This document shows positions 22,861-33,951 of a stretch of DNA of 64,000 nt, in pieces (the stretch's first letter is position 1; every line of letters starts with the position of its first letter). Under the pieces are notes generated by a model. That model saw only the letters and a list, made by a program, of their open reading frames with translations, was not told where the DNA came from and ran no database searches. This DNA is from Macrotrachela quadricornifera. Taxonomy: Eukaryota > Rotifera > Eurotatoria > Philodinida > Philodinidae. Position numbers and translations under genes: made by a program. The stretch is taken from NCBI GenBank assembly GCA_022393335.1, contig JAJEKB010021035.1:721813-785812 (forward strand). Reading direction: 5' to 3'.

Positions 22861-23650
22861 TAAATATAGGACATGAAGTTGCCCTTCGAACTAGAATAGG
22901 AACTTCGGAATAGATTCTTGGACGAATCATCGCTGGAAATACTATAGTTTCTATGATAATATATCACTATTATGGACCTTTTAACCCCTTGAGGACGGAC
23001 TTTTCACCCATCCATTTTTCGGTAAAGAAAAAAAAATGTTTAATTCATATAAAACTATTAAACATATAAAGTCATTAAGGTCATAAACAACTGCATTTGT
23101 CATCTCATACTTTTCTTTCTCTCTTTCTCTTATATAAATTTTCAAATATCTTTGGTTCTTGCTGCTAAGATATAATGACCTCATAATTTCTCTCTTCTCC
23201 TCTAATCTTTTATTTTTCAAGGATATTCTCATTCTCTATCACATATATATATCCCCGTTCTCATTGACGGATGTACATTGTTCTTCTTTCACTACGAAAT
23301 GAAAGAATGTCGTAATTTTTAGATACAAGTGAAAACAATTGCCCCATAAACGCTCTACCTTTTTATATTCTAGATTGTTAAGCAAACCTTGTTTACTTTT
23401 TCATTCTGAAAGAAGTAAAACTACTTGTACTCTAATTTCGCTATATTCTGTTTATATTTAAAACTAAATAAATAGAAAAGCAAAATGATTAAAGAATCAA
23501 TTTTCGAAAAAAGAAATCCATCCTCAAAGGGTTAAACACATAATTTGAGCTATGAAAAGTCTGATTGGACCATTAAATAGAACTCATCAAGTTGTACTTG
23601 GAACACCACTGGAAGATTTTGATCACCTATGTAAAACTTCTTCGGATAGA
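22860..23650. repeat. degenerate copy of the 31345-33951 repeat family, split by a MITE
   Basis: The flanks of the piggyBac MITE (about 22875-22980 and 23536-23640) carry relatives of the approximately 175-base subterminal unit of the element at 31345-33951. Recognisable words are GGACGAATCATCGCTGG and CATCAAGTTGTACTTGGAAC. The MITE therefore landed in an older repeat. Confidence 0.5.
22981..23535. mobile_element. piggyBac-type MITE with TTAA target duplication
   Basis: The element is bounded by TTAA at 22981-22984 and TTAA at 23532-23535. The inverted ends are CCCCTTGAGGACGGA and, from the other side, CCCTTTGAGGATGGA. TTAA targets and CCC-starting ends are the hallmark of piggyBac elements. 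The interior lacks a transposase frame and is AT-rich, so it would need a transposase supplied in trans. Confidence 0.8.
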
Positions 23651-23728
23651 AAACAACAAAATCAAATTATTTCAGACTCTGCATAGAAATCATTCATGTA
23701 CAAATTACAAAGATACTATATCAATTCG

Positions 23729-24861
23729 TAGCATATATATGAAAGTAAAAGAAACAAATATGGAAAGAATTGGTAATTGAATTACATGATTTAAACTAAC
23801 TTGTTACTGACTATATTATTAGTTTAAACCTTTTTTATGAAGTTTCTGAGTTATACTTTGCTTAAACGACGTTAGTTTGATGAAAGTGTCTAAATTATCA
23901 AATTTTCATTTTGAAAATCGAGAGAAGCTATTGCAATTCGTCTGTCGTCATCGAATAACTGAGTTGATTTGAGTGATTTGGCTCTTAACTCATGGTAAGA
24001 AAGAATATTGAAAATAGAGATGGACGAAGTGGTCCCGCTCATGTTTAATTGAAAAAACAAGAAATAATAATGAAAGCAAGTCTTGTTCTTGTTGTATGTT
24101 AAAGTTTTGGTGAATAATTTATTTTTAATTTCGTACTAAGGCTTACGAGGGAACATTCCCAAGTGCCCCCTCGCTTTTGAGTTCGGACTCTNNNNNNNNN
24201 NNNNNNNNNNNNNNNNNNNNNNNNNNNNNNNNNNNNNNNNNNNNNNNNNNNNNNNNNNNNNNNNNNNNNNNNNNNNNNNNNNNNNNNNNNNNNNNNNNNN
24301 NNNNNNNNNNNNNNNNNNNNNNNNNNNNNNNNNNNNNNNNNNNNNNNNNNNNNNNNNNNNNNNNNNNNNNNNNNNNNNNNNNNNNNNNNNNNNNNNNNNN
24401 NNNNNNNNNNNNNNNNNNNNNNNNNNNNNNNNNNNNNNNNNNNNNNNNNNNNNNNNNNNNNNNNNNNNNNNNNNNNNNNNNNNNNNNNNNNNNNNNNNNN
24501 NNNNNNNNNNNNNNNNNNNNNNNNNNNNNNNNNNNNNNNNNNNNNNNNNNNNNNNNNNNNNNNNNNNNNNNNNNNNNNNNNNNNNNNNNNNAGAGTCCGA
24601 ACTCAAAAGCGAGGGGGCACTTGGGAATGTTCCCTCGTTAGTTATCCTCAATGAGAAACATAATTTAAATCTTATACTCGATAGCATTAGTTCTCTAATA
24701 TTTGTTTTAAAATTCTCGTTTTGTTTTACAGTTCATCTCTTTCAGTTAAGAGATGCTGGTAGATCTATATGAGTACTATAGTTAGTAACAAAGTAGTTAA
24801 AATTGTGCAATTCAATTACCAATTCTCTCCATATTTGTCTCTCTTACTTTCATATATGCGA
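23729..24861. repeat. inverted repeat enclosing the assembly gap
   Basis: Outer arms at about 23729-23825 and 24760-24861 are imperfect inverted copies (both contain TATGGA(A/G)AGAATTGGTAATT in opposite directions). Inner arms at 24145-24191 and 24592-24638 are perfect 47-base inverted copies that directly border the N run. The structure could be a transposon with hairpin-forming ends or an assembly artefact at a palindrome. Confidence 0.7.
24192..24591. other. assembly gap (400 N)
   Basis: Exactly 400 N. The true length and content are unknown. Open frames computed across it are meaningless. Confidence 0.99.
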
Positions 24862-24979
24862 CTAATTGAACGTGCAATGAACTGATTGGCGACGAATTGA
24901 TCGGTCACTATTACAAAGAATAAAGATTTTTTAATTGAAATAATTTATCGAAAAAGTTTCTTATAATCTAATTCCCTTT

Positions 24980-25070
24980 CCTAAAAGAAAGGGTAATAGG
25001 ATGTTTAAATACGCTGGCTAAAATGCATAAAGTTTGTCTGTCTGTCTGTCCTAGCCAATCAGAAAACAGC
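24980..25070. repeat. short microsatellite (GTCT)n
   Basis: A TTTGTCTGTCTGTCTGTC run near 25030-25048 is preceded by a small CCCTTTC...GAAAGGG hairpin. Confidence 0.45.
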
Positions 25071-25159
25071 AACGATTATATCGATAATACTAGAATGTAA
25101 TAGTTCCTAAAAATGTTCCTAAAGAGTTTTTAAGGTCGGGGAATCCAATGGTATCATTA

Positions 25160-25450
25160 GTTTTTTATGATCTTGTTAAATTATAAGCATTATTAATACG
25201 ACATGGTACGATATAAGTAACAACAAGTATCATTTGAATTAAAGTTATTTTTGTTACTTGACAATCAGATTATTGTTCAACAAGAATTCTAGCCAAATTC
25301 GATGTGCCCATTTTATATTGGCTAAACGACAAATATATGTACTTTATAATCTTACTAGAAACTCATTAATTGATGCTAAACATAAACAGCTAAATGTAAT
25401 TATATTTAGAGTAATGAGACAAATTTGTTGCATTTAAATTATTTGAAATC
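25160..25450 (-). pseudogene. broken copy of the rhodopsin-like receptor, middle and C-terminal part
   Basis: On the minus strand the stretch parallels the intact receptor at 27372-28346. A piece around its third transmembrane segment (LITLNIITFSCLCLASINEF) runs up to IKWAHRIW. It then jumps to the third-loop/TM6 part (LIQMILVVTYIVPCRINNAYNL). About 65 residues between are deleted, and several stops and frame breaks are present. It is a dead paralogue in the same orientation. Confidence 0.75.
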
Positions 25451-25650
25451 TTCGCAACAAATTATTCCTTTTTCTTTTCACTTTCTAAATTTTTTTCATC
25501 AGAAAAAATTCGATTTTATAAGGTATTTACTAACTCTTTATACAGCTAACTTTGGTAAACAATTTTTGAAGTTTTAGATCATACTAAATCTACGAAAATA
25601 TTCTGTATCAATTAGGATGAAAATAAAAAAAGTCATTTGCGGACATTTTC

Positions 25651-26063
25651 CATTCTATTCTTGATAATGAGATGTTTTTTTTTATAGAGCGTGTAATGTT
25701 TGAGTTTTAATTGGCAACTTCATCAGATAAAAAAAGGAGATACAATGACGTAGCTATATTTATACATATGTCATAATAGGCTGGTTTGTTGTTTTTTTTT
25801 GTTATAATAGTGATACGAAACAAGACGGTAAAATAATAATCTGGGGGGGAAGGTTTAGTTTTGTAACAGTATTATAACAAAACAAACCAGCCTATTATGA
25901 CATGTATATAAATATAGCTATGTCTTTTCATCTTCTTTTTTTGTCTGATGAAGTTGTCAACTACAACAAAATGTCACAATTTCGAAATAAATTAATTAAT
26001 TAAAACTCCCACATTGCAAACTCTATAAAAAACATCTCATTATCAGGAGAAGAATTTAGAATG
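25651..26063. mobile_element. 413-base foldback MITE
   Basis: The ends CATTCTATTCTTGATAATGA and its inverted partner (finishing TTAGAATG at 26063) begin arms that pair through AAACAACAAACCAGCCTATT-type sequence. The centre is near 25845 (a G run). It lies within the flank shared by the broken and intact receptor copies, so it inserted after that duplication. Confidence 0.65.
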
Positions 26064-26069
26064 TTTACA

Positions 26070-27370
26070 AATATATCAACCTTTCTCACAAAACAACAAC
26101 AAATGTCATTATACCACAATAGTGTTTAAAAAATAGTAATAGATCGGTCTCTTCCTATTATTCATAAATCCTATTTTTATAGACAAACTTATTGAAAAAA
26201 ATAAATAATTATTATTCAATGACGTGATAATGGATATAAATATAATTTATTCTAGATTAGAAATTAAAAATAAACATAATAATTAATTTCTAATTTTAAT
26301 TATTTTCTTTTTTCAAAAAGTATAGTTTGTTGAAATATTCATCATTATCTTATTATTTACTTAAAACTATTTACGAAAAAAGAATATATCATTCACAATA
26401 TAAATATTTTAGTTAAATCAATTCGTATTACACTCATGTAACTTCCAAGTATAGTCAACATACGTTTTTGGACGCATTTGAAATGTCGGTATGCTCTATT
26501 GCTGGAATAAAGTTAGTTAAGTATTACTAAATCGTTTTTTACAAGTATTTCTTATAACATCATAATTCGTTCTTTCATACACTATGATATACTTTTATAA
26601 ATAGATCACTACCTATAGTTGGGATCAAAGGACGTTTAATTTGTTCGATAGAACTTTTTAGACACTTGTAATGAATACAAAATATTTAAAAGAATGTTTA
26701 TATTGAGGATAAATTAAAGTTAAATAAAGCAACAAGAAAATTTTTCTTATTAAAAAACAAATAGGAAACACGCTTAAATCTGCCTCATAGCTAACGAGAT
26801 TAGAATTAAGAGCCATACAAGGAAAAAAACTATTTCAATTTTGCATTTTATAACATATGTAAATGGATCCAAATATAATAGGAGATCATCGTAGAATAAT
26901 AGAAATATAAGGTGAAAAATCTAGATAGTTTTCGATACAATATGATGATTCTTAAGGTTCAAATAATACACTAACGCTGTCTATTACGTACCACTCAGAT
27001 ATGATCGATTCTAATAGTCAAAATCGTATCGTTTAACTAACAAAATAATTTTTAGAGAGATCAACAGAGGTAACTATTATAATTGTATTTATAAAATCAT
27101 ATGAACAAGAAAACATGAAATTCCCTTTAACAGTATCAAATAATTGAAAATAATATCTTGCCTAATTTATGATACGTTTTTTGAGACATTATTATAGGAA
27201 TTATTTCAACAAAAAAAATCTATATCGATTTCATATCATTGACGTTACCAAAATCTCATTTTATTTATAAATGAGATTACAGCAGATGTATAATCACAAA
27301 TAAGGAATATTCAAAGCTATTTTTAACTTGTATATTTTTAATTGTAATGTTGCTCTTCCAATTGTTTTCT
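26070..27370. other. AT-rich spacer downstream of the receptor gene
   Basis: The first part (to about 26240) is a diverged copy of the sequence at about 28850-28980. The rest holds no recognised feature. Confidence 0.4.
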
Positions 27371-27371
27371 G

Positions 27372-28346
27372 TTACAATGCAATTACTTGATTTGATTGTA
27401 GCCAAAAGAATATTCGATATTTTATTGCTCGACGAAAACGACTTGATGAAATTAAAAACATATAACAACTTCCCTAAAAATAATAATTCAAGAAAAATAT
27501 ATAGTTAATTCTCTCACAAAAAAAAATAAATAAACATACAGTATAGTACAAATATGTTATTAAAGTAAGAACTTTTGTAGCAAAACTTTCACGAGCTAAT
27601 CGATCATCATCTTTACTAATTCCAGATGTAATCAAATTATAAGCACTATTAATACCATATGGTACTAAGGAAATAACAACAAGTACTACTTGAATTGAAG
27701 TCATTTTTGCTAATTGACGATCAACTTGTTGTTTAACACGAGCTCGTGTTCGATGAATATTCCGATAAGTTAAATATGCAAATCCAATCATTATTGAGAC
27801 TGGTACAACACAGAAAAAAACAAGATAATGTATTGAACAATAGATAGCATAGATAGCATCGGTGATTATACAGGTATTTGAAATCGGTGAAATATTTTGG
27901 AATAATGATAAAGGAATTTCATGAAGACACCATATAATACTTATAATTAACACAATTCGATGAGCCCATTTTATATTACTAAATCTTCGAAGAGAAACAC
28001 TTTGTGATGTACAAAAAAATTGATCAATTGTAGCTAAACATGAACAACTTAATGAAATTAAACCTAGTGTAACAGAAATAGATTGTCGCATTTTACACCA
28101 AACTATTGTTATACGAGTTAAATCAATTCCATAACCTACACTAAGAAGACGGGATGTAAGATTACTTCCTAGAAAAATAATATTGAGTATTGAACCAATA
28201 AGAAAGTAAAATGTACATGGAGTTGTACGATAAGTACGAACACTTAAAAATACTAAAATATTTATTCCATTTCCTATAACACCACCAATATAAAGAAAGA
28301 ATCCACTATAAATTGTTAATTGTTGAGCGATGATTACCAAAGACAT
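27372..28346 (-). CDS. rhodopsin-like seven-transmembrane receptor (two exons)
   Basis: Exon 1 is 28346-27540 and exon 2 is 27473-27372, joined across a 66-base GT-AG intron (27539-27474), for about 302 residues. The intron restores the last transmembrane end and the cytoplasmic tail (SCYMFLISSSRFRRAIKYR), a typical receptor ending. Without splicing the frame runs into nonsense. Visible features are GNGINILVFLSV with the TM1 Gly-Asn (about 25-36), a cysteine before TM3 (WCKMRQS, about 84), a degenerate DRY region (TIDQFF), a WAH segment before TM4, loop-2 cysteine (SNTCII), and TM6 with a proline (VLVVISLVPYGIN). Ligand unknown. Families of short receptors of this kind are abundant in rotifers, so a chemosensory or peptide role is a guess. 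It sits between two broken relatives. Confidence 0.85.
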
Positions 28347-28384
28347 GTTGATTATCTATAAAGATATGCATAAAATTAATCAAA

Positions 28385-28690
28385 AACTAGCGTTCCCAAG
28401 CAGATAAAACTAAAAAAAAACGGTGAAATAAGCGCAGAAATTTCAATAAAAATAAACTTCGGAACAGCCCACAAAATAACGTGTAAAATCACGTTATATT
28501 CTGCATTTTACCGAGTAATTACAAAGCAAATTTTAACGCAGTAAAACGTTTCCTGAAAAATTGTCTAAAAACATGTTCAAACAGCGTAAATATAGCGTTT
28601 TTACTATGGCTTACCATTAAAACGGCGTATTTACGCTGTTTGAACGTGTTTTTTCGCGTTTTTTAAAGGTTATGTCTGCCTGAGTTGAGA
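28385..28690. repeat. hairpin-rich stretch upstream of the receptor gene
   Basis: Arms at 28567-28602 and 28616-28653 form a strong palindrome (TTCAAACAGCGTAAATA against TATTTACGCTGTTTGAA). The surrounding 150 bases hold more CG-containing words (AACGTG, ACGTTA) unusual for this AT-rich neighbourhood. It may be a small MITE. Its ends could not be placed. Confidence 0.5.
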
Positions 28691-28699
28691 AAAAAAAAT

Positions 28700-29870
28700 A
28701 TAAGGAGATGATAATAATCGAATAAAATTAGATCATTTTTAGAATAATCTCTAGCTTTTTATAGGGTTAAACTTCTGAATAAATTTCTGTTTGTATATGT
28801 ATGTAAAATGCAGTAAAATATTCTTTGTCAATTAGGATGAAAACAAGAACATCATTATAACACAAAAGTATAGAAAAAATATGATATTTCAGTCTCTCTT
28901 CTATTTTTATAAATCTATTTTTATATAGAAAAAAGTGCCGACTAAAATAAATAATTATTGAAAGATGGATATAGCTTTTTAATCTGATTTCTGTTTATTT
29001 CATTGAAAATTAGAGAAAAAAATTTTTTTTCCTACTATATCTATAATTAATGACAAAAATGCTCAAAAAACTATTAATATATCATAAATAGGATGTAAAT
29101 TAAATTTAAATAGTATTTATTATAAGGAATGAAGTATCCTTGATTTATAGATTCTATAAATAATTATAGCGATGAAAAGAGAAAACATCTTATCATCTAC
29201 TTGCTTCCAAAGCTAAATACTATATACATGCTTTATTTAAGATAAAATTGTAAAGAAAGTGTCGATTGACTATGTACAGGAAGAGAACTATTGAGTCGCT
29301 AGTTTTCAGGAAAGAAGAAGGATAGTCTAGTACTTCGTGCTATGATATCGATACGAAATTAGACTAATAGTTAATATTCTGAAGATTTGAAAAATGTATT
29401 TACATACAAGATATTCCATAAATAACATGTCGATAAACAACAAGAAGAAATCAAAACACGATTTATGAATGATACAATACTCATGCAAATAGAATAAACT
29501 CTCAAAACTAACTAATTTAAAAATTACTAACTACAATCCCTCAAATTTCCAAGCATGAAACACTGTTCTTCACAAGGAAATTGATGATTTGACGTTTGAA
29601 GTGCTTCAATAGTGTACTTTATTTAACGGACATGATTTACATATTTGAACTAATCAGTTCTACCTATGTAAGAATTTTTTGGGATTAAACGAGTCTATTT
29701 GTTTTGAAAAAAACCTGATTCCATCCTCACGGATTCGATCTACGTCATCATCATCTTTACATCATGATCATCTATTGCACGAAGTATTGTCTATGACATT
29801 TATTTGATTTTTATACATGCATTTAGACTGTATGACCAGTGAGGATAGAACGTATGACGTTAGATTATAT
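28700..29870. other. AT-rich spacer between receptor copies
   Basis: The part at about 28800-28980 corresponds to 25590-26240 (split there by a MITE), marking an old segmental duplication. The remainder has no recognised feature. Confidence 0.4.
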
Positions 29871-29873
29871 TGA

Positions 29874-30027
29874 AGTAATAAGAAAATAAAATGTACAAGG
29901 AGTTGTACGATAAGTATGAACACTTAAAAATACTAAAACATTCATTTCCATTTCCTATGACATCACCAATAACAAGAAACAATCCATCATAAATTGTAAA
30001 TAGTTGACCAATGCATGATAATGACAT
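29874..30027 (-). pseudogene. N-terminal fragment of a second receptor copy
   Basis: Starting at ATG 30027, the minus strand parallels residues 1-50 of the intact receptor. It begins MSLSCIGQLFTIYDGLFLVI and then, after a one- or two-base shift near 29940, reads NVLVFLSVHTYRTTPCTFYF. The similarity then stops abruptly. It is a truncated, frameshifted duplicate. Confidence 0.8.
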
Positions 30028-30309
30028 GACTATTTTTTTCCAATATAAAATTTAACAAAAACAAAATAATACGTAAAATCAAATTTACAATTAGAGATGC
30101 ACCAGTGACAGTCAATAACTGGTAACTGGGCATGTATTTATCTGATCTTTGACACATTACATCATCCATCGTTTTTTTTTATTGGTATATTATGATTATC
30201 TAATTCTAGGATCTTTAATATATTAAAAAAAACTCAAATTTGGGTCGAAGGAGGTGTGTCAATTTATAGACATGACGTCTGAAAATTTTCTTAGATAATT
30301 TCATTTAGG

Positions 30310-31010
30310 GCTGTAAGGCTCACGCTCACCGTGAGCATGCTTTATACACCCTTGGGCCTTCAAGCACTAAACTATAGGCTACCCTTAGGTACTCAAGTTC
30401 TATATATTGGGATACTCTTCGGTCCTTAACTGCTATACTATAAGGGTACCATTGGGTCCTCATATAGTATAGTAGATGAGAACGCAAGGATACCCTATAG
30501 TATTGCAAATGAGGACTCAAGGGTACCTCATAGTTTGGCAGATGATGACCCTAAAGTGTTTCTCTAGTATAATAGAAATTGACCCTAAATAGATTAAAAT
30601 ATGTACGGCTCATGTTCATGAGCGTAGATATGAGCGTGAGCTTATACACTCCTGCCACAGATTAGGCATGCACCGAGCCAGAGCTTCCCGGGCTCGGCCA
30701 TTCCCGGGCTCGGTCATTCCGGGGCTTGGTCATTCCTGGGCTCGGTCATTCCCGGGCTCGGTCATTCCCGGGCTCGGTCGTTCCCGGGCTCGGTCGTTCC
30801 CAGGCTCGTTGAAGTACTATACTATAGAGGTACCCCTGGGTCCTCAACTACTATATTATGTGGATACTCTTAGGTCCTCAACTGATACACTATAGGGATA
30901 CCCTTGGGTCCTCAATTACTATACTATAGGGGTACCCTTCGGTCTTCACCTACCATACTATGAGAGTACCGTTAGGTTCTCAACTTAGCCATGGCACCAT
31001 ACATTTACTT
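30310..31010. repeat. approximately 34-base tandem repeats (CTATACTATAGGGGTACCCTT type)
   Basis: Units of the form TACTATAGGGTACCCTTGGGTCCTCAA recur at about 30350-30460, switch orientation near 30460-30540, and return at 30810-30990. They flank the GC-rich array at 30690-30812. Words such as GCTCACGCTCACCGTGAGC near 30318-30336 form an extra palindrome. Confidence 0.6.
30690..30812. repeat. 16-base GC-rich tandem array
   Basis: About eight copies of GGTCATTCCCGGGCTC, with small variants. Each contains the palindrome CCCGGG. The open frame over it (PGSVIPGLGH-type) is a repeat translation. It is strongly GC-rich against an AT-rich background. Confidence 0.8.
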
Positions 31011-31159
31011 TACTAGTAACTAAGTACCCATCGTAAAATACTGATCGCTGCGTGAGCTTTTCTATTAGTCCAAAAATGGCCCAATCAGATAGCAGGAAAC
31101 TGTAATTCGCTTATTTCCTTTGTAACCATGGAAGATTCTATGAGGACTTTTGTAGAGCA

Positions 31160-31340
31160 CTCTTGATAAACTCAAATTGGCCCGAATAACCCTATGTTCC
31201 GTCTTTATCTTCATGGAGAAAAACCGCCTCGAAATCTGACTGGTTGAAACTCTTTTATAACAGTCAATCAGATTTCGAGGCGTTTTTTCCCCATGAAGAT
31301 AAAGGCAGAACATAGGGTTATCCGGACCAATTTGGGGTTA
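31160..31340. repeat. foldback element next to the large inverted-repeat element
   Basis: Arms at about 31164-31235 and 31263-31336 pair through ATAACCCTATGTTC, TTTATCTTCATGG and CGCCTCGAAATCTGA. The loop is about 28 bases. It ends a few bases before the left terminus of the 31345-33951 element. Confidence 0.7.
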
Positions 31341-32508
31341 TCGACACGTAGGTGAAGTTGGCACCCGATTCGAGTATTTCCATCACCGATTCGTCCAGGG
31401 AGCGTTCCAGAGCGTTCCAGAAGAGTTCCAAGTACAACTCAACGAACTCTATCTATTGGTGAGATCAGATTCCCGATAACTCAAAGCATACGCGAGAAAA
31501 TTCGAAAATACTCATATTTCACTATAGGGAACATTTCATCACTGAAGTATTTCCATCACCGATTCGTCTAGAAACCGCTCCAGAGCGTTCCAGAAGAGTT
31601 CGAAGCACAACTAGAGAAGCTCTATCCATTGGTGAAATCGGATTCCCGATAACTCAAAGTATAAGCCAGAAAATTCCAAAATACTCATATTTCACTATAG
31701 GGAACATACCATCATTGTAGTATTTTCACCACTGATTTGTCTAGGAAGCGTTCCAGAGCGTTCCAGAACAGTCCCAAGTACAACTCAACGAGCTCTATCC
31801 ATTTGTGGAATCAGATTCTTGATAGCTGAAAACTTTTCTAGGAAATTGTAAAAGTTTTAGTTTTGTATGATTGAAATCCTTATAAAGTTTGATCATATGC
31901 GTTTAGTGGGGGTTCAAAACGGTTCATGGCTATCCAAATAAAAGTCACTGAATTTTATTTATAAAGTTATCCAGATTTTGTATTGTCATTATTGTTTGAG
32001 AAAATACGAACTGTTACAGTGATATGTCATATAGATGTCATGAGCATTCCAGGAAACCAATGCTGACAATTTTGAAACTGAGTCTTTGGAGAAGCGAAAA
32101 AAGATCGGCTCTTGTTGAGGGTGACGCATTATTCATGTATCACGCGGTTCTTTTGTAGAAAAAGTGTCAACACATGTTCGAAATATTAAGTCGTTCTCCT
32201 TTTCGTATTCGATTCATCGATGTTTTGAAATTCTACTGATGACGGTACTACAAGGAGAGATTGAACATATTGTAATTCGTTTCCAAAAAAAAATTATTTT
32301 ATTCAATGACGTATATTTTATTTGATCAGAACAATAACCAATATTTATTCTTGAAATATTACAGAATGAGAGTCGAAAAAAATTAACTTTTTAATACATA
32401 TATTGCTATTTCCGCATAAAAAAGCGATTGACTAATTTTGTGGAACTCACATATGAAAAATGTGAGTGTAAGTTTTAAGTCGAAGTTTTGCGGCTCTCCT
32501 CCCCTCAC

Positions 32509-32580
32509 CCCACCCCTTACAGACATCACCCCTTACAGACACCTCCATTACAGACACCCCTCCATTACAGACATTTCTCT
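32509..32580. repeat. 15-19 base tandem repeat CACCCCTTACAGACA
   Basis: Four to five imperfect copies (CCTTACAGACA, CCATTACAGACA) explain the open frames at this place. Confidence 0.6.
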
Positions 32581-32634
32581 CCATTCCAAGCAGGCACACT
32601 ACAGAAATTGTTTCCTATGTTTATTTACCTGCAG

Positions 32635-32876
32635 GGCTGTCGCGATCGGGGGAGATGCCTCCCCCCCCCAATCTTGAGAAATTTTCTTTTTTTTGCTCGA
32701 CACTTTTTAAAAAATTTTCAAAAATCCTTGAAAAATTTTTTAAAATTCTCCAAAAATCTCGAAAAACTTTAAATAAATCTGTAATTTTTTCTTCAAAATT
32801 TCGATAATTTATAGGGATTTTTGAGAAATCTTTTGTCCTCCCCCATCTTTAGCACCTCGCGACAGTTCTGTTTATC
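32635..32876. mobile_element. nested inverted-repeat element, level three
   Basis: CTGTCGCGATC at the left and CTCGCGACAG at the right, each followed inward by CTCCCCC/GGGGGAG words, bound an interior of AAAAATTTT-type runs. It sits within the level-two element. Confidence 0.45.
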
Positions 32877-33951
32877 TGAGACTCAATTGTTTAAAGATAT
32901 GTGAGTTCCACATTTTAGTCCCAAAGGGACTGCGCTGACAAACTTTCTTTAACACCTTCAAGATCATTGTATAAAAATAAATGATTTCAAGAGTTAATAG
33001 TTGTTGTTGTGAAATGATCCGCTTCATGATTGATTGTTGCCCGCAGAATGTATCTATAAGAAAAAAGCATGCTAAAGTTTTTGCTTATTTTAGAAGGAAA
33101 ACAATTTTCGTTACGAAAGATCAAATTATCGAATACTAATATTATAGTTTACATCAACAGAACATACTGTAAGAAAACTTCGCAAAGAAAATCATCGTTC
33201 AATCGGAAACTCAATGATAAGTTTTGTTTTGCAATTGGCTATGTCATAATAACTTCTCGGAAAAGCGGTTGATGCTTTTTAGTCAAACACTTCCCTCATG
33301 CTTTTAGCGATAACATAATATGCATATAGAATTTAAAATAAATGTTACATCTATTTCTTTAATTTTTTCGACTTCAACATATTAAGAAAAATATTCAGCT
33401 ACTGAGGCACTATGGATATATAAGGGGAATCACTAGATATCCCTTTTAATCAGATTTAAAGTCATAGCAACAACATGAATTTTATATTGAGACTACGAAT
33501 GATAGCTGTTACATATGCTCTTGTACTTGTCGATACTGTTCTGGAACGCTCTGAAACGCTTCCTGTGCGAATCAGTGGTACTTTTATTCGTTATTTCATA
33601 GGAAAATATCCTTTTATTGGGATTTTTTGTAGCTGGCTTTCAGTTATCAAAAACCTGATTTCACCGTTGGATAGAGCTCGTCAAGTTGTACTTGGAACTC
33701 TTCTGGAACGGTCTGGAACGCTTCCTAGACAAATCGCTGGTGATAATACTTCAGTGGTGGTATGTTTCCTATAGTGAAATATGAGTATTTTCGAATTTTC
33801 TGGCTTATACTTTGAGTTATCGGGAATCTGATTTCACCAATGGATAGAGCTCGTTGAGTTGTACTTGAAACTCTTCTGGAACGCTCTGGAACGCTTCCCG
33901 GACGAATCGGTGGTGGAAATACTCGAATCAGGTGCCAACTTCACCTACGTG

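Larger units (their letters stand above)
32425..32930. mobile_element. nested inverted-repeat element, level two
   Basis: TGTGGAACTCACATAT at about 32439-32454 is matched inverted (ATATGTGAGTTCCACA) at about 32897-32912, with weaker similarity outside. It lies wholly within the 2.6 kb element and encloses the level-three element. Confidence 0.5.
31345..33951. mobile_element. 2.6 kb element with long inverted ends built of approximately 175-base repeats
   Basis: The left terminus CACGTAGGTGAAGTTGGCAC (31345) is matched exactly, inverted, at the right terminus ending at 33951. Inside each end lie about three copies of an approximately 175-base unit (words GCGTTCCAGAGCGTTCCAGA, CCCGATAACTCAAAG, TTCACTATAGGGAACAT). 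They are direct within an arm and inverted between arms (31366-31850 and 33470-33930). The interior has no recognised transposase and carries two nested inverted-repeat elements. The right end abuts the truncated NHL gene. Confidence 0.75.

Noticed and set aside
24136..24687. Long open frames on both strands across the N run
   Set aside because: The codons are unknown bases. The readable ends are the two arms of an inverted repeat.
29730..29750. GGATTCGATCTAC resembling a tRNA T-loop
   Set aside because: No matching acceptor, D or anticodon stems could be built around it.
30668..30895. Plus-strand ORF with repeated PGSVIPGLG
   Set aside because: It is a translation of the 16-base GC-rich tandem array, with no other coding evidence.
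31065..31313. Minus-strand ORF of 82 codons
   Set aside because: It reads through both arms of the foldback element at 31160-31340.
32438..32772. Overlapping plus-strand ORFs rich in Pro, Thr and His
   Set aside because: They read the CACCCCTTACAGACA tandem repeat and poly-A/T runs inside nested mobile elements.
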